DNA of 6,962 bases from Oscillospiraceae bacterium (GTDB taxonomy: Bacteria > Bacillota > Clostridia > Oscillospirales > Ruminococcaceae). Made by a program: the position numbers and the translations under genes. The first letter of the stretch is position 1. Each line of letters opens with the position of its first letter. Where the stretch lies: NCBI GenBank assembly GCA_030527085.1, contig JAUNBN010000070.1, positions 1 to 6,962 on the forward strand, written 5' to 3'. Shown here one piece after another: positions 1 to 5,600 of the stretch. The notes under the pieces are model-generated. The model was given only the letters and a program-made list of their open reading frames with translations. It was not told where the DNA came from and ran no database searches.

Positions 1-577
1 AGTAGCGCCCGCTCACATAGCGGTGCGAGGTGCCGTGGAAGCCGTAGCGCCTTATGCCCTGCTGTTCGTAGTATTCGTAGGGTATGGGGTAGATATAGGC
101 CTTGGGCGGCATGGTCTGGTGGAAGGCGGTGTCGAAAACGGCCACGTTGGGCGTGTTCTCTCCGAAGACCTCGCGGCAGGCTCTTATCGCCTCAGCCTCT
201 GGCGGGTTGTGAAGCGGCGCGAACTTGCCGTATTCGTCTATAATGGAGAGGACCCCGTCGTCAACAAGAGTTGAGCTCGTTATCCTCTCGCCGCCGTGTA
301 CCACGCGGTGGCCTATGGCCCCAACCTCGCTCAAAGAATCCAGCACCTTGCCCTCGCCCGAGGTAAGGCATTCTACAAGCGCCGCGAAGGCCTCTTTATG
401 CGTTGGGAAGGAAGCGTGCTTTTCAACAACGGCCCCGTTTGTCACCTTGTGGCTTATAAAGCTGTCCTCCAGGCCTATCTTCTCACAGAGTCCCTTGGCG
501 AGGCAGCTCTCGTCCTCCATGTCTATGAGCTGATACTTCAGGCTGCTGCTGCCCGCGTTTATAACCAGGATTTTCAT
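1..577 (-). CDS. ackA: Acetate kinase, N-terminal half (cut by window edge)
   Basis: The reverse strand reads from ATG at 577 down to the window edge, giving 192 residues of a protein normally about 400 long. Acetate kinase is a cytosolic enzyme that interconverts acetate + ATP and acetyl phosphate + ADP; in fermenters it usually makes ATP at the end of the Pta-AckA pathway. Seen here: the phosphate-binding start VINAGSSSLK (residues 5-14, with N7, S10 and S12), GHRVVHGGE (89-97, with the substrate-binding Arg91), the catalytic Asp in VFDTAFHQT (Asp149) and GFHGTSHRYV (179-188, with the transition-state His181). All match the Methanosarcina enzyme within one position. The C-terminal half, with the second ATP-site motifs, lies outside the window. 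The start is supported by AGAGGG about 8 bases upstream and a promoter behind it. A pta gene is not visible. It is divergent from tmcAL. Confidence 0.97.
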   Translation of the reverse strand, partial: MKILVINAGSSSLKYQLIDMEDESCLAKGLCEKIGLEDSFISHKVTNGAVVEKHASFPTHKEAFAALVECLTSGEGKVLDSLSEVGAIGHRVVHGGERITSSTLVDDGVLSIIDEYGKFAPLHNPPEAEAIRACREVFGENTPNVAVFDTAFHQTMPPKAYIYPIPYEYYEQQGIRRYGFHGTSHRYVSGRY

Positions 578-616
578 TTTCACGCCCTCTATTTACAATT
601 TTGTCGTAACTATATT

Positions 617-645
617 ATTATAAAGAATAAAAAAATGTATTTCAA
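617..645 (-). promoter_or_regulatory. Sigma-A promoter of ackA
   Basis: On the reverse strand TTGAAA (645-640) is followed after exactly 17 bases by TATAAT (622-617). This is 5/6 and 6/6 to the consensus, with an A/T-rich spacer. It predicts a transcription start near 610 and a leader of roughly 30 bases before the ackA ATG at 577. The surrounding AT-rich patch stands out from the GC-rich genes. Confidence 0.8.
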
Positions 646-668
646 CCGTTTGAAAAGCTGTTTTGGTG

Positions 669-726
669 GTGTCCCAGAGTGTTTAATGCTCTGGCTCCCC
701 CGCCTTCGGAGGGGAAAGGCAGCAAA
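669..726 (+). repeat. Palindromic intergenic repeat, copy A
   Basis: The core hairpin at 698-714 pairs CCCCGCC with GGAGGGG around a TTC loop, with one G/A mismatch, and is followed by AAAGGCAG. Upstream, 669-690 (GTGTCCCAGAG then TGTTTAATGCT) matches the upstream flank of copy B at 3419-3443 with a few differences, so the shared element is longer than the hairpin. A second small stem, CCAGAG (674-679) with CTCTGG (689-694), lies inside this flank. No U-tract follows, so it does not look like an intrinsic terminator. Confidence 0.65.
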
Positions 727-736
727 GATTCCACGT

Positions 737-752
737 CGAAAGGGACGCGTCC
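737..752 (+). promoter_or_regulatory. Ribosome-binding region of tmcAL inside a repeat-like module
   Basis: CGAAAGGGACGCGTCC ends 5 bases before the tmcAL ATG at 758. The AAAGGGA part (739-745) is the only Shine-Dalgarno-like string, with a rather long spacer of 12 bases. Its second half, GGACGCGTCC, is a perfect 10-base palindrome. Nearly the same string, CGAAAGGGAGTGTCC, occurs at 3410-3424 directly before copy B of the palindromic repeat, so the ribosome-binding site may derive from the repeat element. Confidence 0.5.
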
Positions 753-757
753 AAGCT

Positions 758-1969
758 ATGAATATCTGCGGAATTATAGCCGAATACAATCCCTTCCATA
801 AGGGGCACGCCTATCTCATCGAGACCGCGAGAGCAGCGAGCGCTACGCATATAGTAGCGGCGATGTCCGGCGATTTCGTGCAGCGCGCCGAGCCCGCTGT
901 TATGGATAAATTCGCAAGGGCGCGCGTCGCCGTGAGCTGCGGCGCGGACCTGGTCTGCGAGCTGCCCGTCCAATACGCAACGGCCTCTGCCGAGCGCTTC
1001 GCGCTGGGCGCGGTGCAGACGCTTATGGGCTTCGGCTGCATAGATATGCTGGCCTTCGGCTCGAAAAGCGGCTCGCTGAAGAACCTGGAGCAGGCCGCCG
1101 ACGTTATGAACAGCCCCGAGATGCACTCGCGGATTAAAACCTTGAGCGAGGGCGGCCTCAACTACGCCGCCGCGCGCGAGAGAGCCGCGCGCGAGCTCTT
1201 TGGCAAAAGCGCAGCTGAAATCTTCGACAGCCCGGACAACATACTGGCGACGGAATATATTAGGGCGCTTAAAAAGCTCGCCTGCCCCATGAAGCCCTTT
1301 ACCGCCGAGCGAATCGGAGCCTCGCACGACGACGAAAGCGGCGTTAAAGAAGGCGTGGCCTGCGCGAGCTTTATACGCGAGAGCTTCCGCGCGGGGCTGC
1401 CCGTTGAGGACTACCTGCCGCCGCCCTCTTACGAGGCGCTCACAAAGGCGCGGCAGCTCGGCGAAATATCCGGCGGCTGGCCGGCGCTCGAAAGGGTACT
1501 GCTCGCGAAGCTGAGGAGCATGAGCCGCGAGGACTTCGCCCGCCTGCCCGACTCAGGCGGCGGCCTGGGCGACAGGCTCTTTCGCGCTGCCGCGGGCGCC
1601 AAGAGCGCCGGGGAGCTCTTCACGCTCGCAAAGACAAAGCGATACACTATGGCCAGGGTGCGCCGCGTCGCGCTCGCGGCCCTGCTCGAAATCGACTGCG
1701 GCGACTTCTTCCCCGCGCCCTATATCCGCATTCTCGCGGTGGGCGAAAAAGGCGGCGAGATCCTGAAAAGAGCCAAATCGGAGGCCACCCTGCCCCTTTC
1801 CGAGAGCCTGAAAAAGCTCGAGGACAGCGGCTGGGACCGCGCGCGCAGCGCCCGCCTCTCGGCGCTGGCGAGCGATATCTTCTCTTTGAGTCTGCCCGAG
1901 ATACCGCCCAAGGGCCGCGACTACACTCAAAAGCTCTACATCCTGCAAGCGCAGGAGCAGGACGGCTGA
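758..1969 (+). CDS. tmcAL: tRNA(Met) cytidine acetate ligase TmcAL (YlbM family)
   Basis: 403 residues, close to the roughly 415 of Bacillus YlbM. TmcAL activates acetate with ATP as acetyl-AMP and transfers the acetyl group to N4 of the wobble cytidine C34 of elongator tRNA-Met (ac4C34), which helps separate AUG from AUA reading. Seen here: the nucleotidyltransferase start GIIAEYNPFHKGH (5-17, with the HxGH motif at 14-17), MSGDFVQRAEPA (36-47), PDNILATEYIRAL (159-171) and TKRYTMARVRR (293-303), all family signatures in the usual order. The open frame continues upstream to 296, but that part is antisense to ackA and crosses a repeat. The ATG at 758 is where family similarity begins, and it has AAAGGGA 12 bases upstream. 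No clear promoter is visible for it. It lies head-to-head with ackA, another acetate-handling enzyme. Confidence 0.95.
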   Translation: MNICGIIAEYNPFHKGHAYLIETARAASATHIVAAMSGDFVQRAEPAVMDKFARARVAVSCGADLVCELPVQYATASAERFALGAVQTLMGFGCIDMLAFGSKSGSLKNLEQAADVMNSPEMHSRIKTLSEGGLNYAAARERAARELFGKSAAEIFDSPDNILATEYIRALKKLACPMKPFTAERIGASHDDESGVKEGVACASFIRESFRAGLPVEDYLPPPSYEALTKARQLGEISGGWPALERVLLAKLRSMSREDFARLPDSGGGLGDRLFRAAAGAKSAGELFTLAKTKRYTMARVRRVALAALLEIDCGDFFPAPYIRILAVGEKGGEILKRAKSEATLPLSESLKKLEDSGWDRARSARLSALASDIFSLSLPEIPPKGRDYTQKLYILQAQEQDG

Positions 1970-2181
1970 CCAGCATATTCACGCAGCGAAACGAGCAATA
2001 TTACTCATCGTTGACATTATCGCAGTATATACCGTTGGTGTTCATTTGCGGTTTATTATACTGCGAGCCCGCGCAGAAGACGGCTTGCCAATAGTGCCGC
2101 CCGGCTCATAAAAACCAAGGTTAATACTTTTAGTAGGATTATTGTTTAAATAAACTAATCGTATATCTCAAAGGGAGCTCC
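1970..2181. other. Gap of 212 bases with inverted repeats; possible structured leader of tsaE
   Basis: I see no gene here. A perfect 10-base inverted repeat TCGCAGTATA (2020-2029) / TATACTGCGA (2057-2066) has inner arms ACCG (2031-2034) and CGGT (2049-2052). CTGCG (2061-2065) can instead pair with CGCAG (2072-2076). Further down, GAGCC (2065-2069) pairs with GGCTC (2103-2107) around CGGC (2081-2084) / GCCG (2096-2099). No U-tract follows any of these stems, so a terminator is not supported. TATACT (2057-2062) lies 16 bases after TTGGTG, a weak promoter candidate. The last 60 bases are AT-rich. The region could be a leader, a 3' end of tmcAL, or decayed sequence. Confidence 0.35.
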
Positions 2182-2604
2182 ATGCAGATTTTTACAAGCA
2201 ATTCAGAAGAGGAAACCCGCGCTCTGGGCGCGCGCCTCGCGGGCACTTTGCGCGCGGGGGATATAGTAGCGCTCAGAGGGGATTTGGGCGCAGGCAAGAC
2301 CGCCTTCGTTTCGGGCGCGCTTGCGGCGCTCGGCTGCGAGGGGCCCTTCCCCAGCCCGAGCTTCGCCATAGTGCGTGAATACGAGGGCAAATTCCGCCCC
2401 GTTCATTTTGATATGTACCGCATAAAGGGCGAAGCGGAGCTCTGCTCCACGGGCTTTTACGACTACCTCGACGCTGAGCGCGTGCTCTTTATTGAGTGGA
2501 GCGAAAACATCGCCTTCGCGCTCGAGGGCGGCGAGACAGTCGTTGAAATAGAGGGCAGCGGAGATATGCCGAGAACCGTTAAAATAGAGGGGGCGCGGCT
2601 TTGA
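2182..2604 (+). CDS. tsaE: TsaE, ATPase of the t6A37 tRNA-modification complex
   Basis: 140 residues, in the usual size range of this small P-loop protein. With TsaB and TsaD it supports transfer of the threonylcarbamoyl group to A37 of ANN-decoding tRNAs; its ATP hydrolysis is thought to reset the TsaBD complex. Seen here: Walker A GDLGAGKT (33-40), SPSF (58-61, the family usually has SPTF), the HFDMYR motif (75-80) with the conserved Asp77, and FIEW (103-106) with Glu105, the usual order VxSPTF - hxDxYR - hEW. The ATG is preceded by AAAGGGAG with only 4 bases between. The string GGAGCTCC across this site is a perfect palindrome and could partly hide it. It is the first gene of a two-gene unit, overlapping tsaB by 4 bases. 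Confidence 0.95.
   Translation: MQIFTSNSEEETRALGARLAGTLRAGDIVALRGDLGAGKTAFVSGALAALGCEGPFPSPSFAIVREYEGKFRPVHFDMYRIKGEAELCSTGFYDYLDAERVLFIEWSENIAFALEGGETVVEIEGSGDMPRTVKIEGARL
2586..2593 (+). promoter_or_regulatory. Ribosome-binding site that fixes the TTG start of tsaB
   Basis: AGAGGGGG lies within the last codons of tsaE and ends 7 bases before TTG at 2601, a good spacing. This supports the TTG start, since no ATG occurs at a suitable place and the conserved N-terminal beta strand (RVFALETGT) begins right after it. Confidence 0.6.
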
Positions 2605-3293
2605 GGGTATTCGCGCTGGAGACCGGAACAAGAGCCGCGAGCGCGGCTATAAGCGAGGATAGACGGCTTCTGGCCGAAGCTTACGCCGATATAGGCCTCA
2701 CGCACTCCGAAACGGCGATGGTTCTGGCCGACGAGGTCTTTCGCCGCACAGGTCTTAAGCCTGCGGACATGGACTGCTTCGCCGCGGCAACTGGCCCCGG
2801 CTCCTTTACGGGCCTGCGCATAGGCCTCGGCATAATAAAGGGCCTGGCCTTCGCCGCGCAGAAGCCCTGCGCGGACGTGCCGACGCTCGAGGCGCTCGCC
2901 TTCGGCGCGCCGCCGGGCGAGAGAATAATAGTGCCGGTTCTCGACGCGCGCCGCTCGCGGGTCTACACCGCCGCCTTTTTAAAGGAGCCCGGGGGGCTTC
3001 GCCGCCTTGAAAGCGACTGCGTCCTGAGTTTTGAGGAGCTGGCGGAGAAATACAAGGGCGAGAGAGTGTTTCTAATAGGCGACGCCGCGGCCGAGGCCGC
3101 GGGCAGACTCGCCTCCTCGGTCGACTGCCTTTGCGCCGCGCCCGAAGCGGCCCTGCCGCGCGCGTCCTTTGTCGCGGCGGCTGCCTTTACGAGAATAGAA
3201 AAAGGTCAGCTCTGCTCGGCGGACGAGCTTCGCGCCGAGTACCTGCAGCCCTCGCAGGCCGAGCGCCTGCGAAAAGAGCGCGAGGGCTGCTAA
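2601..3293 (+). CDS. tsaB: TsaB, non-catalytic partner of TsaD in t6A37 synthesis
   Basis: 230 residues, the normal length. TsaB belongs to the ASKHA (actin/hexokinase-like) fold and forms the TsaB-TsaD heterodimer on which threonylcarbamoyl-adenylate is used to make t6A37. Seen here: the N-terminal strand RVFALETGT (2-10), THSE (34-37) and the diagnostic GPGSFTGLRIGLG (65-77). The end, ADELRAEYLQPSQAER (207-222), is the usual family C-terminal motif. The TTG start overlaps the tsaE stop as TTGA (2601-2604), indicating translational coupling. The gene ends in tandem in-frame stops TAA TAG (3291-3296). In many Bacillota the order continues with rimI and tsaD; here a repeat-bearing gap and an unrelated hydrolase follow, so tsaD must lie elsewhere if the pathway is complete. 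Confidence 0.95.
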   Translation: MRVFALETGTRAASAAISEDRRLLAEAYADIGLTHSETAMVLADEVFRRTGLKPADMDCFAAATGPGSFTGLRIGLGIIKGLAFAAQKPCADVPTLEALAFGAPPGERIIVPVLDARRSRVYTAAFLKEPGGLRRLESDCVLSFEELAEKYKGERVFLIGDAAAEAAGRLASSVDCLCAAPEAALPRASFVAAAAFTRIEKGQLCSADELRAEYLQPSQAERLRKEREGC

Positions 3294-3320
3294 TAGCCTT
3301 CCGGGAGCGGGCTTGAGGCC

Positions 3321-3352
3321 GTATTTTACCCGCCCTCGGCGGAGGAAATATT
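3321..3352 (+). repeat. Palindromic intergenic repeat, degenerate copy E
   Basis: GTATTTTA, then CCGCC (3330-3334), loop CTC, GGCGG (3338-3342) and AGGAAATATT. It keeps the core of the family (A/T flank, CCGCC - 3-base loop - GGCGG, A-rich flank) but the outer arms match imperfectly. It lies about 95 bases before copy B in the same gap. Between them, CCGGCG (3362-3367) pairs with CGCCGG (3383-3388) as a further stem. Confidence 0.5.
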
Positions 3353-3409
3353 GAAAAGAAACCGGCGAAGCGGCGCGGCAGCCGCCGGGATTCAGCTCTT
3401 GATTGCCGC

Positions 3410-3480
3410 CGAAAGGGAGTGTCCCTAGAGCGTGTAATATGCTGTATTCCCCCCCCCCGCCGAAGGCGGGGGAAATACAG
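3410..3480 (+). repeat. Palindromic intergenic repeat, copy B, with a C10 tract
   Basis: The long hairpin has outer arms CTGTATT (3442-3448) and AATACAG (3474-3480), then the C-tract plus GCC against GGCGGGGG (3465-3472) around a GAA loop. The left arm has ten C in a row (3449-3458) against five G on the right, suggesting slippage growth of the C-tract. The flank 3410-3443 (CGAAAGGGAGTGTCC, then CTAGAGCGTGTAATATGCT) is shared with the copy A neighbourhood. There is no U-tract after the stem. Confidence 0.7.
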
Positions 3481-3507
3481 CGAAAAACCAACGCGACGGC
3501 ACATTCC

Positions 3508-3528
3508 CCGCCAAAAGCGGTTTTAATT
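3508..3528 (+). terminator. Weak terminator-like hairpin before the hydrolase gene
   Basis: CCGC (3508-3511), a 5-base loop CAAAA, GCGG (3517-3520), then TTTTAATT. The U-rich tail is right for an intrinsic terminator of the tsaE-tsaB transcript, but the stem is only 4 base pairs, so this is a weak call. The AT-rich stretch after it (3521-3545) may instead belong to a promoter for the next operon, though I cannot pick out clear -35 and -10 boxes. Confidence 0.25.
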
Positions 3529-3558
3529 AAATAATAAAACAGTAAGGGAGCTTGTAAA

Positions 3559-4131
3559 ATGAAGATAGAAACTCTGGTCGTAGGCCCCATCTTTACCAAC
3601 TGCTATATAGTCTCGGACGGCGGCGCGAAGTGCGCGGTCGTAGACCCGGGCGACGAGCCCTCGAAGATAGCGCGCCGCCTCGAGGAGGAGGGCCTTGTCT
3701 GCGACGGTATACTGATAACCCACGGCCACCACGACCATATAGGCGGCCTCGCGGCGCTGGCTGAGGCCACCGGCGCGCCGGTCTATGTGGGCGCGGGAGA
3801 TTTGGAGCGCCTGCCGGAATGCTCGGCAAAGACGGTGAGCGAGGGAGATAAGATAAGCGCCGGAGGGTTGGAGTTTTCCGTTATAGAAACGCCCGGTCAC
3901 ACCCCGGGCGGGGTCTGCTTTTTGTGCGAGGACGCGCTCTTTTCCGGCGACACCCTCTTCTGCGACAGCGTGGGCCGCACAGATTTGCCGGGCGGGGATT
4001 TCTCCGTGCTGCGCCGCTCTCTCATAAAGCTGCGCGATTTGCCCGAAAGCGACCTCAAGGTCTACCCCGGGCATATGGAGCCCACCACCCTCGCGCACGA
4101 GCGGGATTATAATCCCTTCATAGTTCGGTGA
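3559..4131 (+). CDS. Metallo-beta-lactamase-fold hydrolase, glyoxalase II-like (YqgX type)
   Basis: 190 residues, a compact single-domain enzyme of the MBL superfamily, expected to be cytosolic and to bind two metal ions. Seen here: THGHHDH (54-60, ligands His55, His57, Asp59 and His60), TPGHTPGG (111-118, His114), FSGDTLF (128-134, bridging Asp131) and YPGHMEPTT (169-177, His172). This is the complete ligand set in the usual spacing. The closest familiar relatives are the short glyoxalase II-like proteins of Bacillota (Bacillus YqgX), which lack the long C-terminal domain of true hydroxyacylglutathione hydrolases. The substrate is therefore uncertain; a thioester of a low-molecular-weight thiol is an inference. 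The start has AAGGGAG 8 bases upstream. Its stop overlaps the hemZ start by 4 bases (GTGA), and this hydrolase-hemZ pairing is common in clostridia. Confidence 0.9.
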   Translation: MKIETLVVGPIFTNCYIVSDGGAKCAVVDPGDEPSKIARRLEEEGLVCDGILITHGHHDHIGGLAALAEATGAPVYVGAGDLERLPECSAKTVSEGDKISAGGLEFSVIETPGHTPGGVCFLCEDALFSGDTLFCDSVGRTDLPGGDFSVLRRSLIKLRDLPESDLKVYPGHMEPTTLAHERDYNPFIVR

Positions 4132-5600
4132 AGCTCTATATAAACGAGGAGACCTTCGCCTACGAGCTTGAGAACGTCGCCAGAATGTTTTCTCGCTCCC
4201 TTAAGGTTGAGCGGCTCGAAGCCTTGAGCGAGGAGAGCGAGGCCGCTTTTGAGGGCGATTTCTGCGCCGCCCGGCGCGAAGAAACAGGGGCCGCTTCAGT
4301 TCTTTTCGCCGCCGCGCGGCTGGCCGGACGCTCTGCTTCGGACTCTCTCAGCCTCGGGCCCGGCGCGACTGTAAAGGAAACCGAGCTCGCGCTCGCGCGG
4401 CTGCTTTACGGCGTTCTCTCAAAGCTTTACGGCTTTAAGCCCGAATGGGGCGTTATAACGGGCATAAGGCCCGCTAAATTCGTTTCAAAAATGCTCGAGA
4501 ATATGAGCGAAGCGGAAGTTATAAGCTCTCTTTGCGGCAAATACTATGTAAGTGAGCGCAAGGCGCGCCTCTGCGTCGAAACGGCCCGCAGCTGCGCAAA
4601 GCTCGAAAAGCTCAACACCCCGCGCTCCTTTTCCCTCTACGTCTCGATTCCCTTCTGCCCCACGCGCTGCAGCTACTGCTCCTTCGTCTCAAAAACCGTC
4701 GAGCGCGACCGCGCGCTCGTAGAGCCCTATGTTGAAAAGCTCTGCGGGGAGCTGGCCTTCTGCGGCGAGGTCGTCCGCTCGCTCGGCCTCAGGCTCGAGA
4801 GCGTCTATATCGGCGGCGGAACGCCGACTACCCTAGAAGCAGGGCAGCTCGAGCGCCTCTGCGCGGCGATCGCCCAAAACTTCGAGCTGGAAAGCTCGCG
4901 CGAGTTCTCCGTCGAGGCGGGCAGGCCGGACACCATAACGCCCGAGAAGCTCGCGGTCTTAAAGAAAGCCGGAGTCACCCGCCTTTCCATCAACCCGCAG
5001 ACCAAGAGCGAGCGAGTGCTTCACGCCATAGGACGAAGGCACAGCGCCGCGGATATAGAGCGCGCCTTTTCCGAGGCGCGCGAGGCGGGCTTCGACAACA
5101 TAAACGCCGACCTCATCGCCGGCCTGCCGCTGGATACCCTCGAGGGCTTCAGGGCCTCGCTGGATTGGGTGCTGGGCCTCGAAGCGGAGAATATAACCGT
5201 CCACGCCTTAACTCTCAAGCGCGCCTCCTATCTCGGCGAGGAGGGCGGGCAGGCCTCAAGCGAGGCGGCGGCCTCCGTAAGCTGGGCCAACGACCTGCTT
5301 CCCCGCAGGGGTTATGTTCCCTATTATATGTATAAGCAAAAGGGCACGGCGGACTGCCTTGAAAACACCGGCTACGCGCTGCCGGGCCGCGAGTGTCTTT
5401 ACAACGTGTATATAATGGAAGAAGTACACACTATCCTCGCCTGCGGCGCGGGCGCGGTAACAAAGCTGGTAAACCAAAAGAGCGGGCTTATAAGCCGGGT
5501 CTTCAACTACAAATACCCGGCGGAGTATATCGACGGCTTTGAAAAGCTGCTCGAGCGCAAGAAAGAGATGATTGAGTTTTATGGCGACATACAGCCCTAA
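4128..5600 (+). CDS. hemZ: HemZ-type radical SAM protein (coproporphyrinogen III oxidase-like)
   Basis: 490 residues, the usual HemZ length. The first 165 or so form the HemZ-specific N-terminal region, including WGVITGIRPAKF (107-118). The radical SAM core follows: PFCPTRCSYCSF (175-186) holds the [4Fe-4S]-binding cysteines 177, 181 and 184. GGGTPT (229-234) is the SAM-binding glycine motif, with further family motifs at VEAGRPDTI (262-270) and INADLIAGLP (325-334). YYMYKQK (399-405) and ACGAGAVTK (438-446) are C-terminal HemZ/HemN marks. The family is annotated as oxygen-independent coproporphyrinogen III dehydrogenase, but Phe186 replaces the fourth cysteine found in classical HemN (CxxxCxxCxC), as in HemW-like proteins. 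No other haem gene is nearby, so the reaction is unsettled. The GTG start overlaps the preceding stop. Confidence 0.9.
   Translation: MKLYINEETFAYELENVARMFSRSLKVERLEALSEESEAAFEGDFCAARREETGAASVLFAAARLAGRSASDSLSLGPGATVKETELALARLLYGVLSKLYGFKPEWGVITGIRPAKFVSKMLENMSEAEVISSLCGKYYVSERKARLCVETARSCAKLEKLNTPRSFSLYVSIPFCPTRCSYCSFVSKTVERDRALVEPYVEKLCGELAFCGEVVRSLGLRLESVYIGGGTPTTLEAGQLERLCAAIAQNFELESSREFSVEAGRPDTITPEKLAVLKKAGVTRLSINPQTKSERVLHAIGRRHSAADIERAFSEAREAGFDNINADLIAGLPLDTLEGFRASLDWVLGLEAENITVHALTLKRASYLGEEGGQASSEAAASVSWANDLLPRRGYVPYYMYKQKGTADCLENTGYALPGRECLYNVYIMEEVHTILACGAGAVTKLVNQKSGLISRVFNYKYPAEYIDGFEKLLERKKEMIEFYGDIQP

Noticed and set aside
296..757. Open frame continuing upstream of tmcAL for 154 codons
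   Set aside because: It is antisense to ackA, then crosses the ackA promoter and repeat copy A; the part before the ATG at 758 shows no TmcAL family similarity, and the conserved GIIAEYNPFH start lies just after 758.
683..1327. Reverse-strand open frame of 214 codons inside tmcAL
   Set aside because: It lies opposite a clearly recognised gene, has no recognisable motif, and its start region overlaps the repeat; GC-rich genes commonly leave such antisense frames open.
2011..2016. TTGACA as a -35 box for tsaE
   Set aside because: No acceptable -10 box occurs 16-18 bases downstream; the sequence there is GTTGGT or TTGGTG.
1970..2181. tRNA or other known RNA gene in the gap before tsaE
   Set aside because: No cloverleaf, T-loop (GGTTCGANTCC) or CCA end can be found on either strand, and no known riboswitch core is recognised.
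3072..3599. Reverse-strand open frame of 175 codons across the tsaB-hydrolase gap
   Set aside because: It runs through both palindromic repeats and the ends of two real genes, its composition is Arg/Gly-rich, and it has no domain resemblance.
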